DNA of 64,000 nucleotides. It comes from DATMFV01 sp035555975 (GTDB lineage Bacteria; Verrucomicrobiota; Verrucomicrobiia; Chthoniobacterales; Chthoniobacteraceae). The stretch spans positions 1-64,000 of the forward strand of contig DATMFV010000084.1 in the NCBI GenBank assembly GCA_035555975.1, given 5' to 3'. The position numbers and the translations under genes were made by a program. The notes beneath the pieces are model-generated. The model searched no databases, had not been told where the DNA came from, and saw nothing but the letters and a program-made list of their open reading frames with translations. Positions 27,086 through 36,758 of this stretch are shown here, in pieces; the stretch's first letter is position 1, and each line of letters begins with the position of its first letter.

Positions 27086-29629
27086 GTGAGCCAAAGTCCC
27101 CTTTTGCAAATGACCGGTTTACTCTATCTTATCGCCTTCCTTCTGGTCAGTGCGCCCCTCTTCGGTCAGAATCTCCTTCCCAATGGCGACTTCACGCTGG
27201 GAATGGAACACTGGAGCCTCCGGCGCCAAGACAAGAATGTGCCGCCGGTTGAAATCGTCCCACAGGGGCATGACGGTAAGCCCGCGCTCCGGCTCAGCGG
27301 GAAATCATCGGTCGAATCCAACCTGATTTTCCTCCCCTCCCCCATTGTCTCCGTCAGCGGCTGGATGAAATGGTCCGGCGTCGTGCCTGAGCCTAGGCGC
27401 TACAACCAAGCCGCCCTTATCGTCCAATATTTCGACAAAGGCGGCAAGATCCTCGGACACAAGGTCGCCATCGCGAAAAACGGAACTGGCGATTGGACGA
27501 ATTTCAATAAAGAAATGGTGTTTCCCGAAGCGGCAGTTTCAGTAAAGATCGTGCCGCAGGGAAAACAGGCTCACGGCGGTACGATCTGGTTTTCAGAACT
27601 CCAGGTCGTGCCCGCCAAACAAGAATCCGCCGCAGTGGAGCCGTCCGGGGAGAATCTCGTGGTCAACCCCGGGTTCGAACTCGAAGCGGGGGGCCAGTCC
27701 CTGAACTGGCATTTCCCTTCCGGTGTCGACTGGGATGGAATGGCGCTTAACCCCGATATCGGCCGCAATGTGCATTGGCGCGCCTCCGGAAACGCAATGG
27801 GCAATCTCAGCCTCAATCTCACGGGACCGGCCACGGCTGTCTCCGAGACGATCGATGTGAAGCCTGGTGTCTATGACGCCGGAGCGTGGATGAAAACCAG
27901 CGGCGTAGTCACCGGAAAGGAGCGTTTCTGCCGAGCCGGGGTCCAGATCGTCTACTTCGACGACCACGGTCGAAAGATCCGGCATACCCAACTCGCCGCC
28001 ATGGACGGCACGACTGGCTGGAGGGCGTACCAACGGGAAGTCGTGGTGCCTGAAAAGGCCAGCAAGGCCCAGATCTGGGTGCGCCTTTACGACTCGGCGT
28101 CCGGAGAGGCCTGGTTCGACAAGATATCCTTTACAAGTAAAATGTCGCTCCCAGCGGAGAAAATCGACCGGTCGACGGCAGATATTGCGATCGACTTTCA
28201 GAAAACGGAAGGGAAATTCCCCTACCATATCGACGGAATCAACGGTCATTATCCGGCGCTCTATGACCGATTACCCTGGAAATTTGTCATCGATGGGCTT
28301 GCCGTCCGGCGCATGGGTGCACGTTACATCCGGTTCCAGGAAGGATGTTCCATGACCGAGGTCACCCGCCTCCCCGATGGCTCCATGGCTTATGATTTCT
28401 CCAGGGAGGGGGAGTTACTGCACCGGATCACGGGCCTCGGGCTTAAACCGCTCATTGTCCTGGAGAGTACGCCCAACGCCCTTTCTTCCAGGCCGTCGGC
28501 CCGCCGTCGCAATAATCGCTACCCTCCCCGGGATTACGATGAGTGGGAAGACTATATCTACCGCTTCATCTCCTACCTGCGCAGGGAATTCGGGGACCGG
28601 GAACTTGTCGGCTGGCGTTTTGAAACCTGGAACGAGCCCGACGCCACAAACTATTTCAAAGGCACTCCGGACGACTTGGCCAAAATCCAGAAGCATACCG
28701 TTGCTGCGGCGCGGCGCGCCTTTCCGGAAATCCAGATCGGCACTCCCGGCTTTGCCTCACCAGGCAACGCGCTGGACAACCTGCTCGCACATTTCGACAG
28801 AAGCCACGGCCAATACCCGATTTCGTTCGTCTCGTGGCATCTCTACTCGACGGGAACCGGCATGCCCTCCACCCTTTCGCTCAGGCACAATCTCAAACTC
28901 GCTGCCGATTCGATCGAAGCCCACTCATGGGCGGTGGCGTTGCCGCGATACATCACCGAATGGAACTCGGCATCGGGCAATAATTCGTATATCGGGACCG
29001 CCTACAATGCCGCCTACGCCCTTTCGGCTCTTCGCCGGATCAAGGACAGCGGGATCGACCTGCTTTTCGTCTTTGTGGACTGCGAGAGCCTTGCCCCCGG
29101 AGGTAATGGCTCGCCGGAAAATGCATTCTACAAGAAAAAGGGGCTCATATCAACCACCGGCCTCATCCGGCCGTACGCCCGTTCCTTTGAACTCCTGCAT
29201 CGCATGCGGGGAGAAAAGGTCAGCGCCGCGAGTTCCAATCGGCCGGTGGAAGCTCTCGCATCGGCAAACGTTCAAGGAAAATGGGTCGTCCTTTGGAATT
29301 ACGTGGAGGATCCAAGAGAAAACTTTACGACAAAGGTGAACCTCACCATCGCCGGATTGCCCCCTTCCACCACCGTGGCGGTGCAGCAACGTACCCTTGA
29401 CCAGAGAAATGATCCCTTCCCCCGCTGGAAGGCGCTCGGCTCGCCCGATCTGAACAAAGAAAAGGAGCTCTGGAAAAAGCTCGATCAGGTCACAGGTCTT
29501 GATTCAAACCTCGAAACGGTCATGCTCAAAACAACGGCATCCGGCGTGGCGACGCTTTCGATAGATCTCCCCGTCTTCTCTATCCTAAGCCTGCTGATTC
29601 CGTCGCAAAACCCCGCCGCCCCCCAATGA
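27086..29629 (+). CDS. Secreted GH39-like glycosidase with N-terminal carbohydrate-binding modules
   Basis: The 847-residue protein has a signal peptide (ending APLFGQ). Two tandem jelly-roll modules follow: residues ~30-175 begin NLLPNGDFTLGMEHW, and ~185-350 begin NLVVNPGFELEAGG. The catalytic barrel from ~residue 370 carries the expected GH39/clan-A pair: acid/base E517 in FETWNEPDA and nucleophile E625 in YITEWNSASG. The substrate could be a beta-xyloside, an iduronate-type glycan or another polysaccharide. GTG at 27086 is used; ATG at 27110 also leaves a signal peptide. A close paralogue with E517 at the same position is at 44367-46925. It leads an operon with a lectin-fold protein, a TPR protein and an ABC transporter. 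Confidence 0.82.
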   Translation: MSQSPLLQMTGLLYLIAFLLVSAPLFGQNLLPNGDFTLGMEHWSLRRQDKNVPPVEIVPQGHDGKPALRLSGKSSVESNLIFLPSPIVSVSGWMKWSGVVPEPRRYNQAALIVQYFDKGGKILGHKVAIAKNGTGDWTNFNKEMVFPEAAVSVKIVPQGKQAHGGTIWFSELQVVPAKQESAAVEPSGENLVVNPGFELEAGGQSLNWHFPSGVDWDGMALNPDIGRNVHWRASGNAMGNLSLNLTGPATAVSETIDVKPGVYDAGAWMKTSGVVTGKERFCRAGVQIVYFDDHGRKIRHTQLAAMDGTTGWRAYQREVVVPEKASKAQIWVRLYDSASGEAWFDKISFTSKMSLPAEKIDRSTADIAIDFQKTEGKFPYHIDGINGHYPALYDRLPWKFVIDGLAVRRMGARYIRFQEGCSMTEVTRLPDGSMAYDFSREGELLHRITGLGLKPLIVLESTPNALSSRPSARRRNNRYPPRDYDEWEDYIYRFISYLRREFGDRELVGWRFETWNEPDATNYFKGTPDDLAKIQKHTVAAARRAFPEIQIGTPGFASPGNALDNLLAHFDRSHGQYPISFVSWHLYSTGTGMPSTLSLRHNLKLAADSIEAHSWAVALPRYITEWNSASGNNSYIGTAYNAAYALSALRRIKDSGIDLLFVFVDCESLAPGGNGSPENAFYKKKGLISTTGLIRPYARSFELLHRMRGEKVSAASSNRPVEALASANVQGKWVVLWNYVEDPRENFTTKVNLTIAGLPPSTTVAVQQRTLDQRNDPFPRWKALGSPDLNKEKELWKKLDQVTGLDSNLETVMLKTTASGVATLSIDLPVFSILSLLIPSQNPAAPQ

Positions 29630-30411
29630 GTACCATGTCCATCGAGAAAATCGCCATGAAGTCCCGGTGTATTTTCGAAGAGCATTTTCATGACGAACGG
29701 TGGCGGGACCGGTGGTGGGTCGAATCCCAAGGTGCCGTGGTAGGCCGCACCGAAGCAGGGATCACGATCTCCAATCCGCAATCCGGCACGAGCGGTGGTA
29801 CGACGATCTGGCTGCGCCGCCGCCTCCCGGAGAACGTAATCGTTCGCGTCGGGGCACGCACCCACGCTCCCGTCGAAGGTAACGCCTGTAATCTCAACGT
29901 CGTTTTGCATGCATTGGAGCCGGACGGTGCCCCTGTACGCCCGGGCCGCTCGGGCGATTATCCCGAACTCCATGTGATCCCGAATCTGATCGTCACCTTT
30001 ACGGGTGGCTCCGCTCCCGGGTGGTCTCGCATTCGCCGCAATCCGGGTTTCCGACTCGTTTCGGAAGCCGCCTGCCGAGCCGAGCCGAACCGGCAATATG
30101 AACTGGATTACGTCCTAAATCAGGGGCAGATCGCCGTATGGATTAATGGGGAATGCAGACATTGCTGGCGCGATGCACAACCTCTTAATGGCGGCTATTT
30201 CGGCTTGAGAACCTGGTGTAGCAATGTCTCGTTCACAGCCGTGCGAATCGGCGTGCCAGATGGAACAAGCCCCCTCGACCCGATGCTTCCGGAACACGAG
30301 ATCACACCCGAACGCACCGTCGCCATGATGGACGACCAGTCGCTTACTACTCTGGTTTCCCCTGAATTTTCATGCAAAAAAGATATCGCAAGTTGGGCGG
30401 CATCGTCATAG
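29626..30411 (+). CDS. DUF1961/DUF6250-like lectin-fold protein
   Basis: The 261-residue protein overlaps the GH39 stop codon (ATGA), showing translational coupling. It starts IFEEHFHDERWRDRWWVE and continues with alternating beta segments (GTTIWLRRRLPENVIVRVGA, LNVVLHALEPDG, YELDYVLNQGQIAVWINGE, GGYFGLRTWCSNVSFTAVRI), a concanavalin-like sandwich of the DUF1961/DUF6250 kind found beside polysaccharide-use genes. There is no signal peptide. It may bind or process a glycan product in the cytoplasm. The family assignment is by resemblance only. Confidence 0.6.
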   Translation: MSTMSIEKIAMKSRCIFEEHFHDERWRDRWWVESQGAVVGRTEAGITISNPQSGTSGGTTIWLRRRLPENVIVRVGARTHAPVEGNACNLNVVLHALEPDGAPVRPGRSGDYPELHVIPNLIVTFTGGSAPGWSRIRRNPGFRLVSEAACRAEPNRQYELDYVLNQGQIAVWINGECRHCWRDAQPLNGGYFGLRTWCSNVSFTAVRIGVPDGTSPLDPMLPEHEITPERTVAMMDDQSLTTLVSPEFSCKKDIASWAASS

Positions 30412-31232
30412 GTGCGTTCGTGGCAGGATGGCCATCTTTCCCGATTTCCGCCCGCGAAGCTGCACAACCTTCTCACGTCGAACTGGGGCAAGCCTGGCAG
30501 AACGCGGAAAACTTCCTCTTTAACCAAGCCTACAAGGCCTTCAGAAACGCAAACGATGCCCCCGCCCGCCAACGCGAACTCGGCATTGCGGCAACCTTGC
30601 TCAACCTGCAACCGCGTACGCGCAGCCACCTTGAGGCCGCAAAAAAATCCCTGCAAAAACTCATCGACGGCTCCAACAGCGACGAAGTGGCGATCACTGC
30701 GACCTACCTGTTGGCCCGGATGGCCCTCTTCTACGAAGATTCTCCACAGGTTGAAAAGGCGCGGCAATATTACCGAAAATTGCTTGAGCATCATGCAGGA
30801 AATGCGGTTGCGGAACACAGCGCAGCACAACTGGTTTATGTCGATCTCTATGAGCCGGGCCCGGCAGCGGAACGTAGCCGACGCTTTGCCGAACTGGAAA
30901 CCCTTGGGCCGCTCCTTAAAACGTCATCCGGTCGTTTGAATTATCATCTGAACATGGGAAATGCCTATATCGATTTTAGCGGCCCACGAGCTAAAGCGAT
31001 CGAACATTTCCTGGCTGCGGATGCGGAGGGGATGACGCGCTGGCAAATTGAATCGGCCACCTGGATCGCCATTGGAGAACTGGCACGGGCCGAAGGAAAA
31101 GACGCCTTGGCGATGACGTACTATCAAAAATTTCTCAAAAAATATCAACGCGATAATCGCGCCTATACGATCGGGAGATTCTTGAAATTACTTCAATCCA
31201 AAGCGGAGAATAAGCCCATCGTCCATCCATGA
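30372..31232 (+). CDS. Exported tetratricopeptide-repeat protein
   Basis: The 286-residue protein overlaps the previous gene by 40 bp in another frame. It has a basic start and hydrophobic stretch (GGIVIGAFVAGWPSFPISA), consistent with a signal peptide or anchor. TPR-like helix pairs follow, for example VEKARQYYRKLLEHHAGNAVAE and NYHLNMGNAYIDF, and near the end DALAMTYYQKFLKKYQRDN. It probably serves as a periplasmic scaffold. It sits between the glycosidase genes and the solute-binding protein gene and overlaps the latter by 4 bp, so it is likely co-translated with sugar uptake. Confidence 0.7.
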   Translation: MQKRYRKLGGIVIGAFVAGWPSFPISAREAAQPSHVELGQAWQNAENFLFNQAYKAFRNANDAPARQRELGIAATLLNLQPRTRSHLEAAKKSLQKLIDGSNSDEVAITATYLLARMALFYEDSPQVEKARQYYRKLLEHHAGNAVAEHSAAQLVYVDLYEPGPAAERSRRFAELETLGPLLKTSSGRLNYHLNMGNAYIDFSGPRAKAIEHFLAADAEGMTRWQIESATWIAIGELARAEGKDALAMTYYQKFLKKYQRDNRAYTIGRFLKLLQSKAENKPIVHP

Positions 31233-32845
31233 AACTCAAAATGCCGACTTTCATTGGGCTGCGTATCGTGGTGCTTTGCATCCTGGTCGCTCTCGTCTGC
31301 ATTCTGGCTCGAAATGCCGGTGAGGGACAGACCGGGGACCAACGGGTGACGATCCGATTTGCCCACTGGCAGCTGGAGGACGGCCCACGGGAAGCTTTTG
31401 ACCGGATCGCGGCACGATATATGCAGATTCATCCCAATGTCAGGGTGGTCCAACTTCCCATCCCGGAGCGCATCTATACCAACTGGTTGATTACGCAGTT
31501 GGTCGGTGAAACCGCACCGGATCTCATTCAGATTTCCGTCACTGCAAACGATGAGCGAACGGCCCGCTTCTTCACGCCGCTTTCTAATCTCGCTTCAACT
31601 CCCAATCCCTATAATCAGGGAACGGATCTTGAAAAAGTACCGCTCCGCGAAACCCTATTTGATGGAATGGAAGGCGGCTACAACAGCAATTTATTCCATC
31701 ATTATGGAGTTCCCATCTCCGGATTCACCATTCGAATGTTCTACAACGTCGAACTTCTTGGAAAAATCACCGGAAGCACGCATATTCCCGAAACCTATGA
31801 AGAGCTGGTTGCCGTCTGCCAGAAAGTCAAAGAGTATAGCCGACATCAAGGCCTCCCGATCGTGCCCATCGCCGGTTCCCGTTACAACGGGCCGATGTTG
31901 CTTTCCAGGCTTTTTGCCAGCCAGACGCAGACGCTTGTCCAAAAACTCAATCCCGTGGGAATTGTGGGCGGAGATGCTGTCCGCCGTGCTGGCGATTACC
32001 TTGACGGCCGATGGTCCCTCGACTCACCCGAAGTGCGCTCCGGATTCGACCTGTTGCGCGAGGTGAGCCAGTTCATGCAGCCCGGATTTCTCCAGCTGCA
32101 GCGGGATGACGCGACGCTCCTCTTCGTTCAGCAACGGGCTGTCATGATCTGCACCGGTAGCTGGGATGCCACGAGCATCCGCCGACAGGCCGACTTTCCC
32201 ATCGGGGTCGGCATCATCCCTTTCCCCTCAAAGACGCATCCCGTCTATGGAAGGTATACTCTCGGATCACTCTCGGAAGCCGGAACCAACGGCGGAATTG
32301 TTTTCGGGCTGACGCGCCATTGTCAAAATCCGGAAATAGCCAGGGATTTTCTGCTCTTTCTGTCCAGTCGTCCGGTCAATCAGCTCTGGACGGATGCAAG
32401 TCACTGGATTCCCGCTGTCATCGGCACCAATGTGGATGATAAAGTTGCCCCCTTCCTCCCTGTCACTCAGGGGGAACTGTCGGGCATTTCACCCACCATC
32501 GACAGCCAAGGTGACGGAATGGCTTTCCCGGAAGTGCGCAGGACCTATATGAACAGCCTCTATCAGTTGATGGACCCCTCGGAAAGCACCGCCTCGTTTA
32601 TCAATCTTATAAGAGAAGGTTATTCCAAGGGAATCATCAGCGATTTGCGGCGCCAGTCAAGGATGAGCCTGGATCTGATCCAAGGCAGCGACACGCAGGG
32701 GACGGCTCTGGCCTGGCAGGCGAGAAGAGGGAATGCCGGCTCACAACGCCGTTACGAAAATTTTCTTCAATCCTCTTCACTTAACGAACGCAAATATTTT
32801 CAGATACAACTCATCCTCCGGTCCAACCAATCCTCTCCCCGCTAA
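31229..32845 (+). CDS. ABC sugar transporter, extracellular solute-binding protein
   Basis: The 538-residue protein begins with a membrane-spanning segment (RIVVLCILVALVCILA) that anchors or exports it. The family 1 solute-binding fold follows (VTIRFAHWQLEDGPREAFDR, ETAPDLIQISV, IPETYEELVAVCQKVKEYS, and RAVMICTGSWDATSI). Its length is above the usual 420-450, with an extra C-terminal extension of ~90 residues. It would bind an oligosaccharide released by the upstream secreted GH39-like enzyme and pass it to the two permeases downstream. A hairpin in the gap before the permease genes may raise its expression relative to them. Confidence 0.85.
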   Translation: MKLKMPTFIGLRIVVLCILVALVCILARNAGEGQTGDQRVTIRFAHWQLEDGPREAFDRIAARYMQIHPNVRVVQLPIPERIYTNWLITQLVGETAPDLIQISVTANDERTARFFTPLSNLASTPNPYNQGTDLEKVPLRETLFDGMEGGYNSNLFHHYGVPISGFTIRMFYNVELLGKITGSTHIPETYEELVAVCQKVKEYSRHQGLPIVPIAGSRYNGPMLLSRLFASQTQTLVQKLNPVGIVGGDAVRRAGDYLDGRWSLDSPEVRSGFDLLREVSQFMQPGFLQLQRDDATLLFVQQRAVMICTGSWDATSIRRQADFPIGVGIIPFPSKTHPVYGRYTLGSLSEAGTNGGIVFGLTRHCQNPEIARDFLLFLSSRPVNQLWTDASHWIPAVIGTNVDDKVAPFLPVTQGELSGISPTIDSQGDGMAFPEVRRTYMNSLYQLMDPSESTASFINLIREGYSKGIISDLRRQSRMSLDLIQGSDTQGTALAWQARRGNAGSQRRYENFLQSSSLNERKYFQIQLILRSNQSSPR

Positions 32846-32903
32846 TGCGAAAGAATGCCATAGGGCCTGTTCGTACCCCAATTTGTGATTGGCTCCGTCT
32901 CTC

Positions 32904-32920
32904 AGGCCGGGAGGCCTTTT
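32904..32920 (+). terminator. Hairpin with U-run between solute-binding and permease genes
   Basis: AGGCC-GGGA-GGCCT followed by TTT forms a five-base-pair stem with a GNRA-type loop. It sits 58 bp after the binding-protein stop and 36 bp before the first permease. It could be a partial terminator or an RNA stabiliser that keeps the binding protein more abundant than the permeases. Confidence 0.4.
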
Positions 32921-32956
32921 CACGATAAAATAGATTTCTGATCCAGCGTACTGGCA

Positions 32957-33904
32957 ATGGCAACTTCTTCAAGCATCAAAAAGCTCCGTTCCGAGTGGCG
33001 GCTTTACTTTTTTGTCCTCCCTGCGGTCGTCCTGATCGGTACATTTTGCTATTTTCCCGCAGCAAGCGCCATCTACCATAGTTTTTTCCGCTGGGGAGGT
33101 GGCGACGCCAAGGAATTCATTGGATTGGCCAATTTTCGCAGAGCCGCCGGAGATATCGTCTTCTGGGAATCGTTCATCGTGATCGCCATCCTGGTCACAA
33201 GTAATGTCATCAAGCTGATCCCCTCGGTTTTCATGGCCGTATTGATTCACCGGCTTAAAAGTGAGCGATGGCAATATTGGTACCGCGTCGGCGTCGTGCT
33301 CCCGATGATTGTTCCGGGTCTGGTAACCCTGTTTATCTGGAAGTTCTTCTTTGATCCCGGCCAGGGGGCGCTCAACCGTTTTCTGGATCTGACCGGGCTC
33401 AAGGCGCTTCTTGTTTCCCTTGATGAATTCTTCCACTGGGGAATTTTCCATGCAGGACTCCCGATTGCGTGGCTCGGCGAGCCTTCACTGATTATCCCCT
33501 CGCTCATCATTTGGGGGTTTCCATGGATCGGATCGGTGGGCGTACTGATTTATCTCGCCGGTCTGCAGTCGATTGGCAATGAGGTCTATGAGGCGGCTGA
33601 ACTCGACGGGGCGACATCATGGCAAACATTCAGGTTTATGGAACTGCCGTTGATCATGACGCAAATCCGCCTCAGCCTGGTCATGCTGATTATTTCCACA
33701 CTTCAGGGCTACGGATTGCAGTTTCTACTACTGGGGCCCGAAGGCGGCCCCGGGGGGCGCGGAATGGTGCCGGGCTTGTGGATGTTTAACAAAGCCTTTT
33801 TTGCCGGAGAGTTCGGGTACGCCTGCGCTCTCGGTATTTTCCTTTTTCTGTTTATCCTCGCTCTGACCTTTCTTAACCAACGCTACGTACGCGTCGAAAA
33901 ATGA
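32957..33904 (+). CDS. ABC sugar transporter permease (MalF/UgpA type)
   Basis: The 315-residue membrane protein has about six hydrophobic segments (LYFFVLPAVVLIGTFCYF, VLPMIVPGLVTLFIWKFFF, FLFLFILALTFL). The permease EAA loop is visible as EVYEAAELDGATSWQTFRFM and contacts the ATPase. It overlaps the next permease gene by 4 bp. No ATPase gene lies in the operon, so a shared MsmK/MsmX-like ATPase encoded elsewhere is likely. Confidence 0.9.
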   Translation: MATSSSIKKLRSEWRLYFFVLPAVVLIGTFCYFPAASAIYHSFFRWGGGDAKEFIGLANFRRAAGDIVFWESFIVIAILVTSNVIKLIPSVFMAVLIHRLKSERWQYWYRVGVVLPMIVPGLVTLFIWKFFFDPGQGALNRFLDLTGLKALLVSLDEFFHWGIFHAGLPIAWLGEPSLIIPSLIIWGFPWIGSVGVLIYLAGLQSIGNEVYEAAELDGATSWQTFRFMELPLIMTQIRLSLVMLIISTLQGYGLQFLLLGPEGGPGGRGMVPGLWMFNKAFFAGEFGYACALGIFLFLFILALTFLNQRYVRVEK

Positions 33905-34761
33905 AATCCTCCAGCCTCGCCAGAATGGAAGCCGTCGGCCGCAGAAGCCGCTCCGACTTGTTAAAACACCTTTGCCTGATCGCGCTCTTGGGTGTCAGCT
34001 TGTTTCCATTTTACATGATGATTCAGGTCAGTCTGAAAAACAACACGATGTTCCTGGAGAATCCGTGGTCTTTTGCAGCGCCTGGTTCCTGGCAATGGGA
34101 TAATTATGTTTATGCCATAAAGCTGGTGCTCCCATACATTATCAACTCTCTTGTTGTTTCCATTGGCGCTACCATTGCCTGTCTGACCATTTCCATTTCA
34201 GGCGCCTATTTTTTTGCGCGTTACCAGATGCCCTTCAGCAGGATACTCTGGTCTGCTTTTCTCGTGCTGATGCTCATGCCGACAGTGGCTAACATCGTTC
34301 CGCTCTTTTCGGTGCTCCAGTCGCTCCATCTCCTCAACACCCTGTGGGCGCTTGTCCTGCTTGGAGCATCTTCCGGTCTGGTGCTTACGATCTACGTTTT
34401 ACGAAACTTTATCGAAGAGATCCCTAAGGATCTCTTTGAGGCTGCGGAAATGGATGGCGCATCACACCTCCATCAGATCATTCATGTGGTCATTCCAATG
34501 AGCAAATCCATTATCGGCACGCTTGCCATTTTGACGTTCCTGCATGCCTGGAACGATTTTCTGATGCCATTGATTGTCCTTCGGGACCCTCATCTCTTTA
34601 CTCTCGGCGTTGGGCTGATCTACCTCGATGGAGAATATGTTAAAGACTGGGGCAGAATCATGGCATCCTTTCTAGTGGCAAGCCTGCCGTTGATCGTCAT
34701 CTTCCTTTTTTCCATGAAGCTCTTTATCCGCGGCCTGGGAGCCGGCGCGGTGAAAGGGTAG
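33901..34761 (+). CDS. ABC sugar transporter permease (MalG/UgpE type)
   Basis: The 286-residue protein is the second permease. It has six likely membrane spans (LCLIALLGVSLFPFYMMI, ILWSAFLVLMLMPTVANIVP, FLVASLPLIVIFLFSM) and the EAA loop DLFEAAEMDGASHLHQIIHV. PWSFAAPGSWQWDNY near residue 60 is typical of MalG-type proteins. It is the last gene of the uptake operon and converges with the metallophosphoesterase gene, leaving 56 bp between their stops. Confidence 0.9.
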   Translation: MKSSSLARMEAVGRRSRSDLLKHLCLIALLGVSLFPFYMMIQVSLKNNTMFLENPWSFAAPGSWQWDNYVYAIKLVLPYIINSLVVSIGATIACLTISISGAYFFARYQMPFSRILWSAFLVLMLMPTVANIVPLFSVLQSLHLLNTLWALVLLGASSGLVLTIYVLRNFIEEIPKDLFEAAEMDGASHLHQIIHVVIPMSKSIIGTLAILTFLHAWNDFLMPLIVLRDPHLFTLGVGLIYLDGEYVKDWGRIMASFLVASLPLIVIFLFSMKLFIRGLGAGAVKG

Positions 34762-34817
34762 AAGAAAGCCGGGAGCAAGCTCGCCCGCTTGGTGAAGCCC
34801 CCGGCAAGGCCCGGGGC

Positions 34818-36755
34818 CTACAGGACTTCCATATACCACCCTTCGGCGAGAGGAAGGGACGCGGAGGGGAAACACCCACGGAGCGGATCGAGTACTCGTG
34901 CTCCCTGTTTTCGCGCGGTCTCGGCGGCGGGCGCATCCAGTAGATGCGCCTTGTTGACAAGCCGGCCACTGGCGACGAAGGCGTGGGCAAATTTCAATGC
35001 GGTGAAAACCGGTCGCGGATTGCATAGCCCGTCGAGCAGGCCGTGCATGATGTCCATCGTACGATCGAAGTCCTGGAGCGGTTGCACATACAGGCGGCTG
35101 CCGGGTTGTCGGCAGGCAGCCAGGAGCGCGGTGAGGGCGGTGTGCACGTGCGCAGCATCGTCGAGCGTCTGGAACTCGACGGCGGCATCGAGGCGGCGGC
35201 GTGCCTTTTGGCCGAGCCACGCGGCTGCCCATATCTCGATGCAACCGCCACGCGGCGGTTGGACAAGGAGCGCGTTCGGCATGCATCCGTTCTCTTCCAA
35301 CATGGCTTCGACTTCCGGAAGCTCCTCCAGCAGCCAGGCGTACCGGGTACGGCGGTGTTGTTTACCGGGGATGCTTTCGCCTGCAAAGACGGGCGAAAGT
35401 CGCACGGGGAGCGGAAGTAGACGGATCATCGCGGCGATCTCGCGCAGGACGACCCCACCGGGAATGCGGCCGGGAATCTGGATTTCCAGGCCGTCTGCGG
35501 CCTCAGCCAGGTTGGCGGGCAGCATGTTTTCCTCTCTCCGGGCATCCCAAAGGTGCAGCACTTCCACTCGGGTTCCGCCTTCCCGAAGCATCTGGAGCCG
35601 TTCGAGTTGAAGCGGGTCGGCAAGGTCACTGGCGGGAACGCGGACAAACCCGGGCGCAAGTTCCTGCAAGGCAAAATAAGGATAATCGTTATGGGCGGCC
35701 ACACGTACCGAGGATTGCCACGCGATCGGCAAATCCATCACCACCGCCAATGGATGAAGCAGCGTGACGCCGAGCCGCGGGTCGCACAGGTCGGAGGCCA
35801 GGGGCGTGAGGATCGGTGCGGCACCTGCGGGCACCACTTCCCCAAGGGCCGTAGCACCGCCGGTCCGCACGAAGTGAACATCCGCCCCGCCTGAGCGCAG
35901 GCGCAGGAGATAAATCCCCTCCTTGGCGCGGTCATCGCGCCCTTGCTCGGGGGGCGGCGCACTGGAAAAGAGGTGCGAATAGCCCGGCCGCGTGAAGGCA
36001 GGAGAAGCACAGGTCATCAGCGTCGTCGGCCCGAACCGGTTGACGAAGCGCTGGTGAACATGCCCGGAGAGCACCAGCTCAATGCCATATTCCCGACAAA
36101 GGCCGAGCAGCCAGCGCCGCGTACTTCCGGGGAGATTGTCGTAGTGGCCGAGTGAGGGCTCTTCGGGGCTGCCGATGAAAGGCGGCAGATGCAGAAAGAC
36201 GATGAACCGCCCTCCGCGGCGAGTGCGTAGCGTCTCTTCCAGCCATTGGCGCTGGCGGTATTCGGCCGGAAGCCCTGAGGAGAGAATCTGCGAATTGAGG
36301 AAAAGAAGGCAGAAGCCGCCAACCTCCCGCAGCGACCAGGAGGGGCCAAAAATTTGTTCAAACTCTACCAGGAACGCCTCACTGACCGGGTCGGCGGCCA
36401 TGGTCGGGTCCGGCTTATCGCCCACGTCGTGATTACCGGGGACCCAAACGGGGGTGACCCCACGCCTAGCGAAAAGAGTGAGCGCGTCCGTGCGCGCCTT
36501 TTTATAAAGCGGGCTCTCCGGCGGTTCCTGAGTCAAGTCGCCAAGGTGAACGCACAGCGGCGCACGCATTGCGGCCAGCAGGTCGAGCGCCACCGCGAGT
36601 CGCCGGCCCTGCTTGAGTCGCGAGGGAAACTCGGCGGAACTGGGTGCGTCCGGTAAAGCATAATGACCGTCGCTAATGAGGGCGATCTCCACGTCGCAGG
36701 GCGGCAGGAGCGACTTGTCGAAGACGGGGCAGGCGGGAGTGAATGCGTCAGACAT
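34818..36755 (-). CDS. Calcineurin-like metallophosphoesterase with unknown C-terminal domain
   Basis: The 645-residue protein has the metallophosphoesterase metal-binding motifs in order: D29 and H31 in LISDGHY, HLGDLTQE, WVPGNHDVGD, FLHLPPFIG and SGHVHQRF, all within the first ~250 residues. The C-terminal ~380 residues, including a barrel-like stretch, match nothing I recognise and make it twice the length of a simple phosphoesterase. It is the last gene of a six-gene operon with sugar oxidoreductases, a GH39-like enzyme and an enolase-superfamily enzyme, starting 3 bp after the SDR stop. A role in handling a phosphorylated or sulfated sugar is possible but not shown. Confidence 0.8.
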   Translation of the reverse strand: MSDAFTPACPVFDKSLLPPCDVEIALISDGHYALPDAPSSAEFPSRLKQGRRLAVALDLLAAMRAPLCVHLGDLTQEPPESPLYKKARTDALTLFARRGVTPVWVPGNHDVGDKPDPTMAADPVSEAFLVEFEQIFGPSWSLREVGGFCLLFLNSQILSSGLPAEYRQRQWLEETLRTRRGGRFIVFLHLPPFIGSPEEPSLGHYDNLPGSTRRWLLGLCREYGIELVLSGHVHQRFVNRFGPTTLMTCASPAFTRPGYSHLFSSAPPPEQGRDDRAKEGIYLLRLRSGGADVHFVRTGGATALGEVVPAGAAPILTPLASDLCDPRLGVTLLHPLAVVMDLPIAWQSSVRVAAHNDYPYFALQELAPGFVRVPASDLADPLQLERLQMLREGGTRVEVLHLWDARREENMLPANLAEAADGLEIQIPGRIPGGVVLREIAAMIRLLPLPVRLSPVFAGESIPGKQHRRTRYAWLLEELPEVEAMLEENGCMPNALLVQPPRGGCIEIWAAAWLGQKARRRLDAAVEFQTLDDAAHVHTALTALLAACRQPGSRLYVQPLQDFDRTMDIMHGLLDGLCNPRPVFTALKFAHAFVASGRLVNKAHLLDAPAAETARKQGARVLDPLRGCFPSASLPLAEGWYMEVL

Positions 36756-36758
36756 GGT

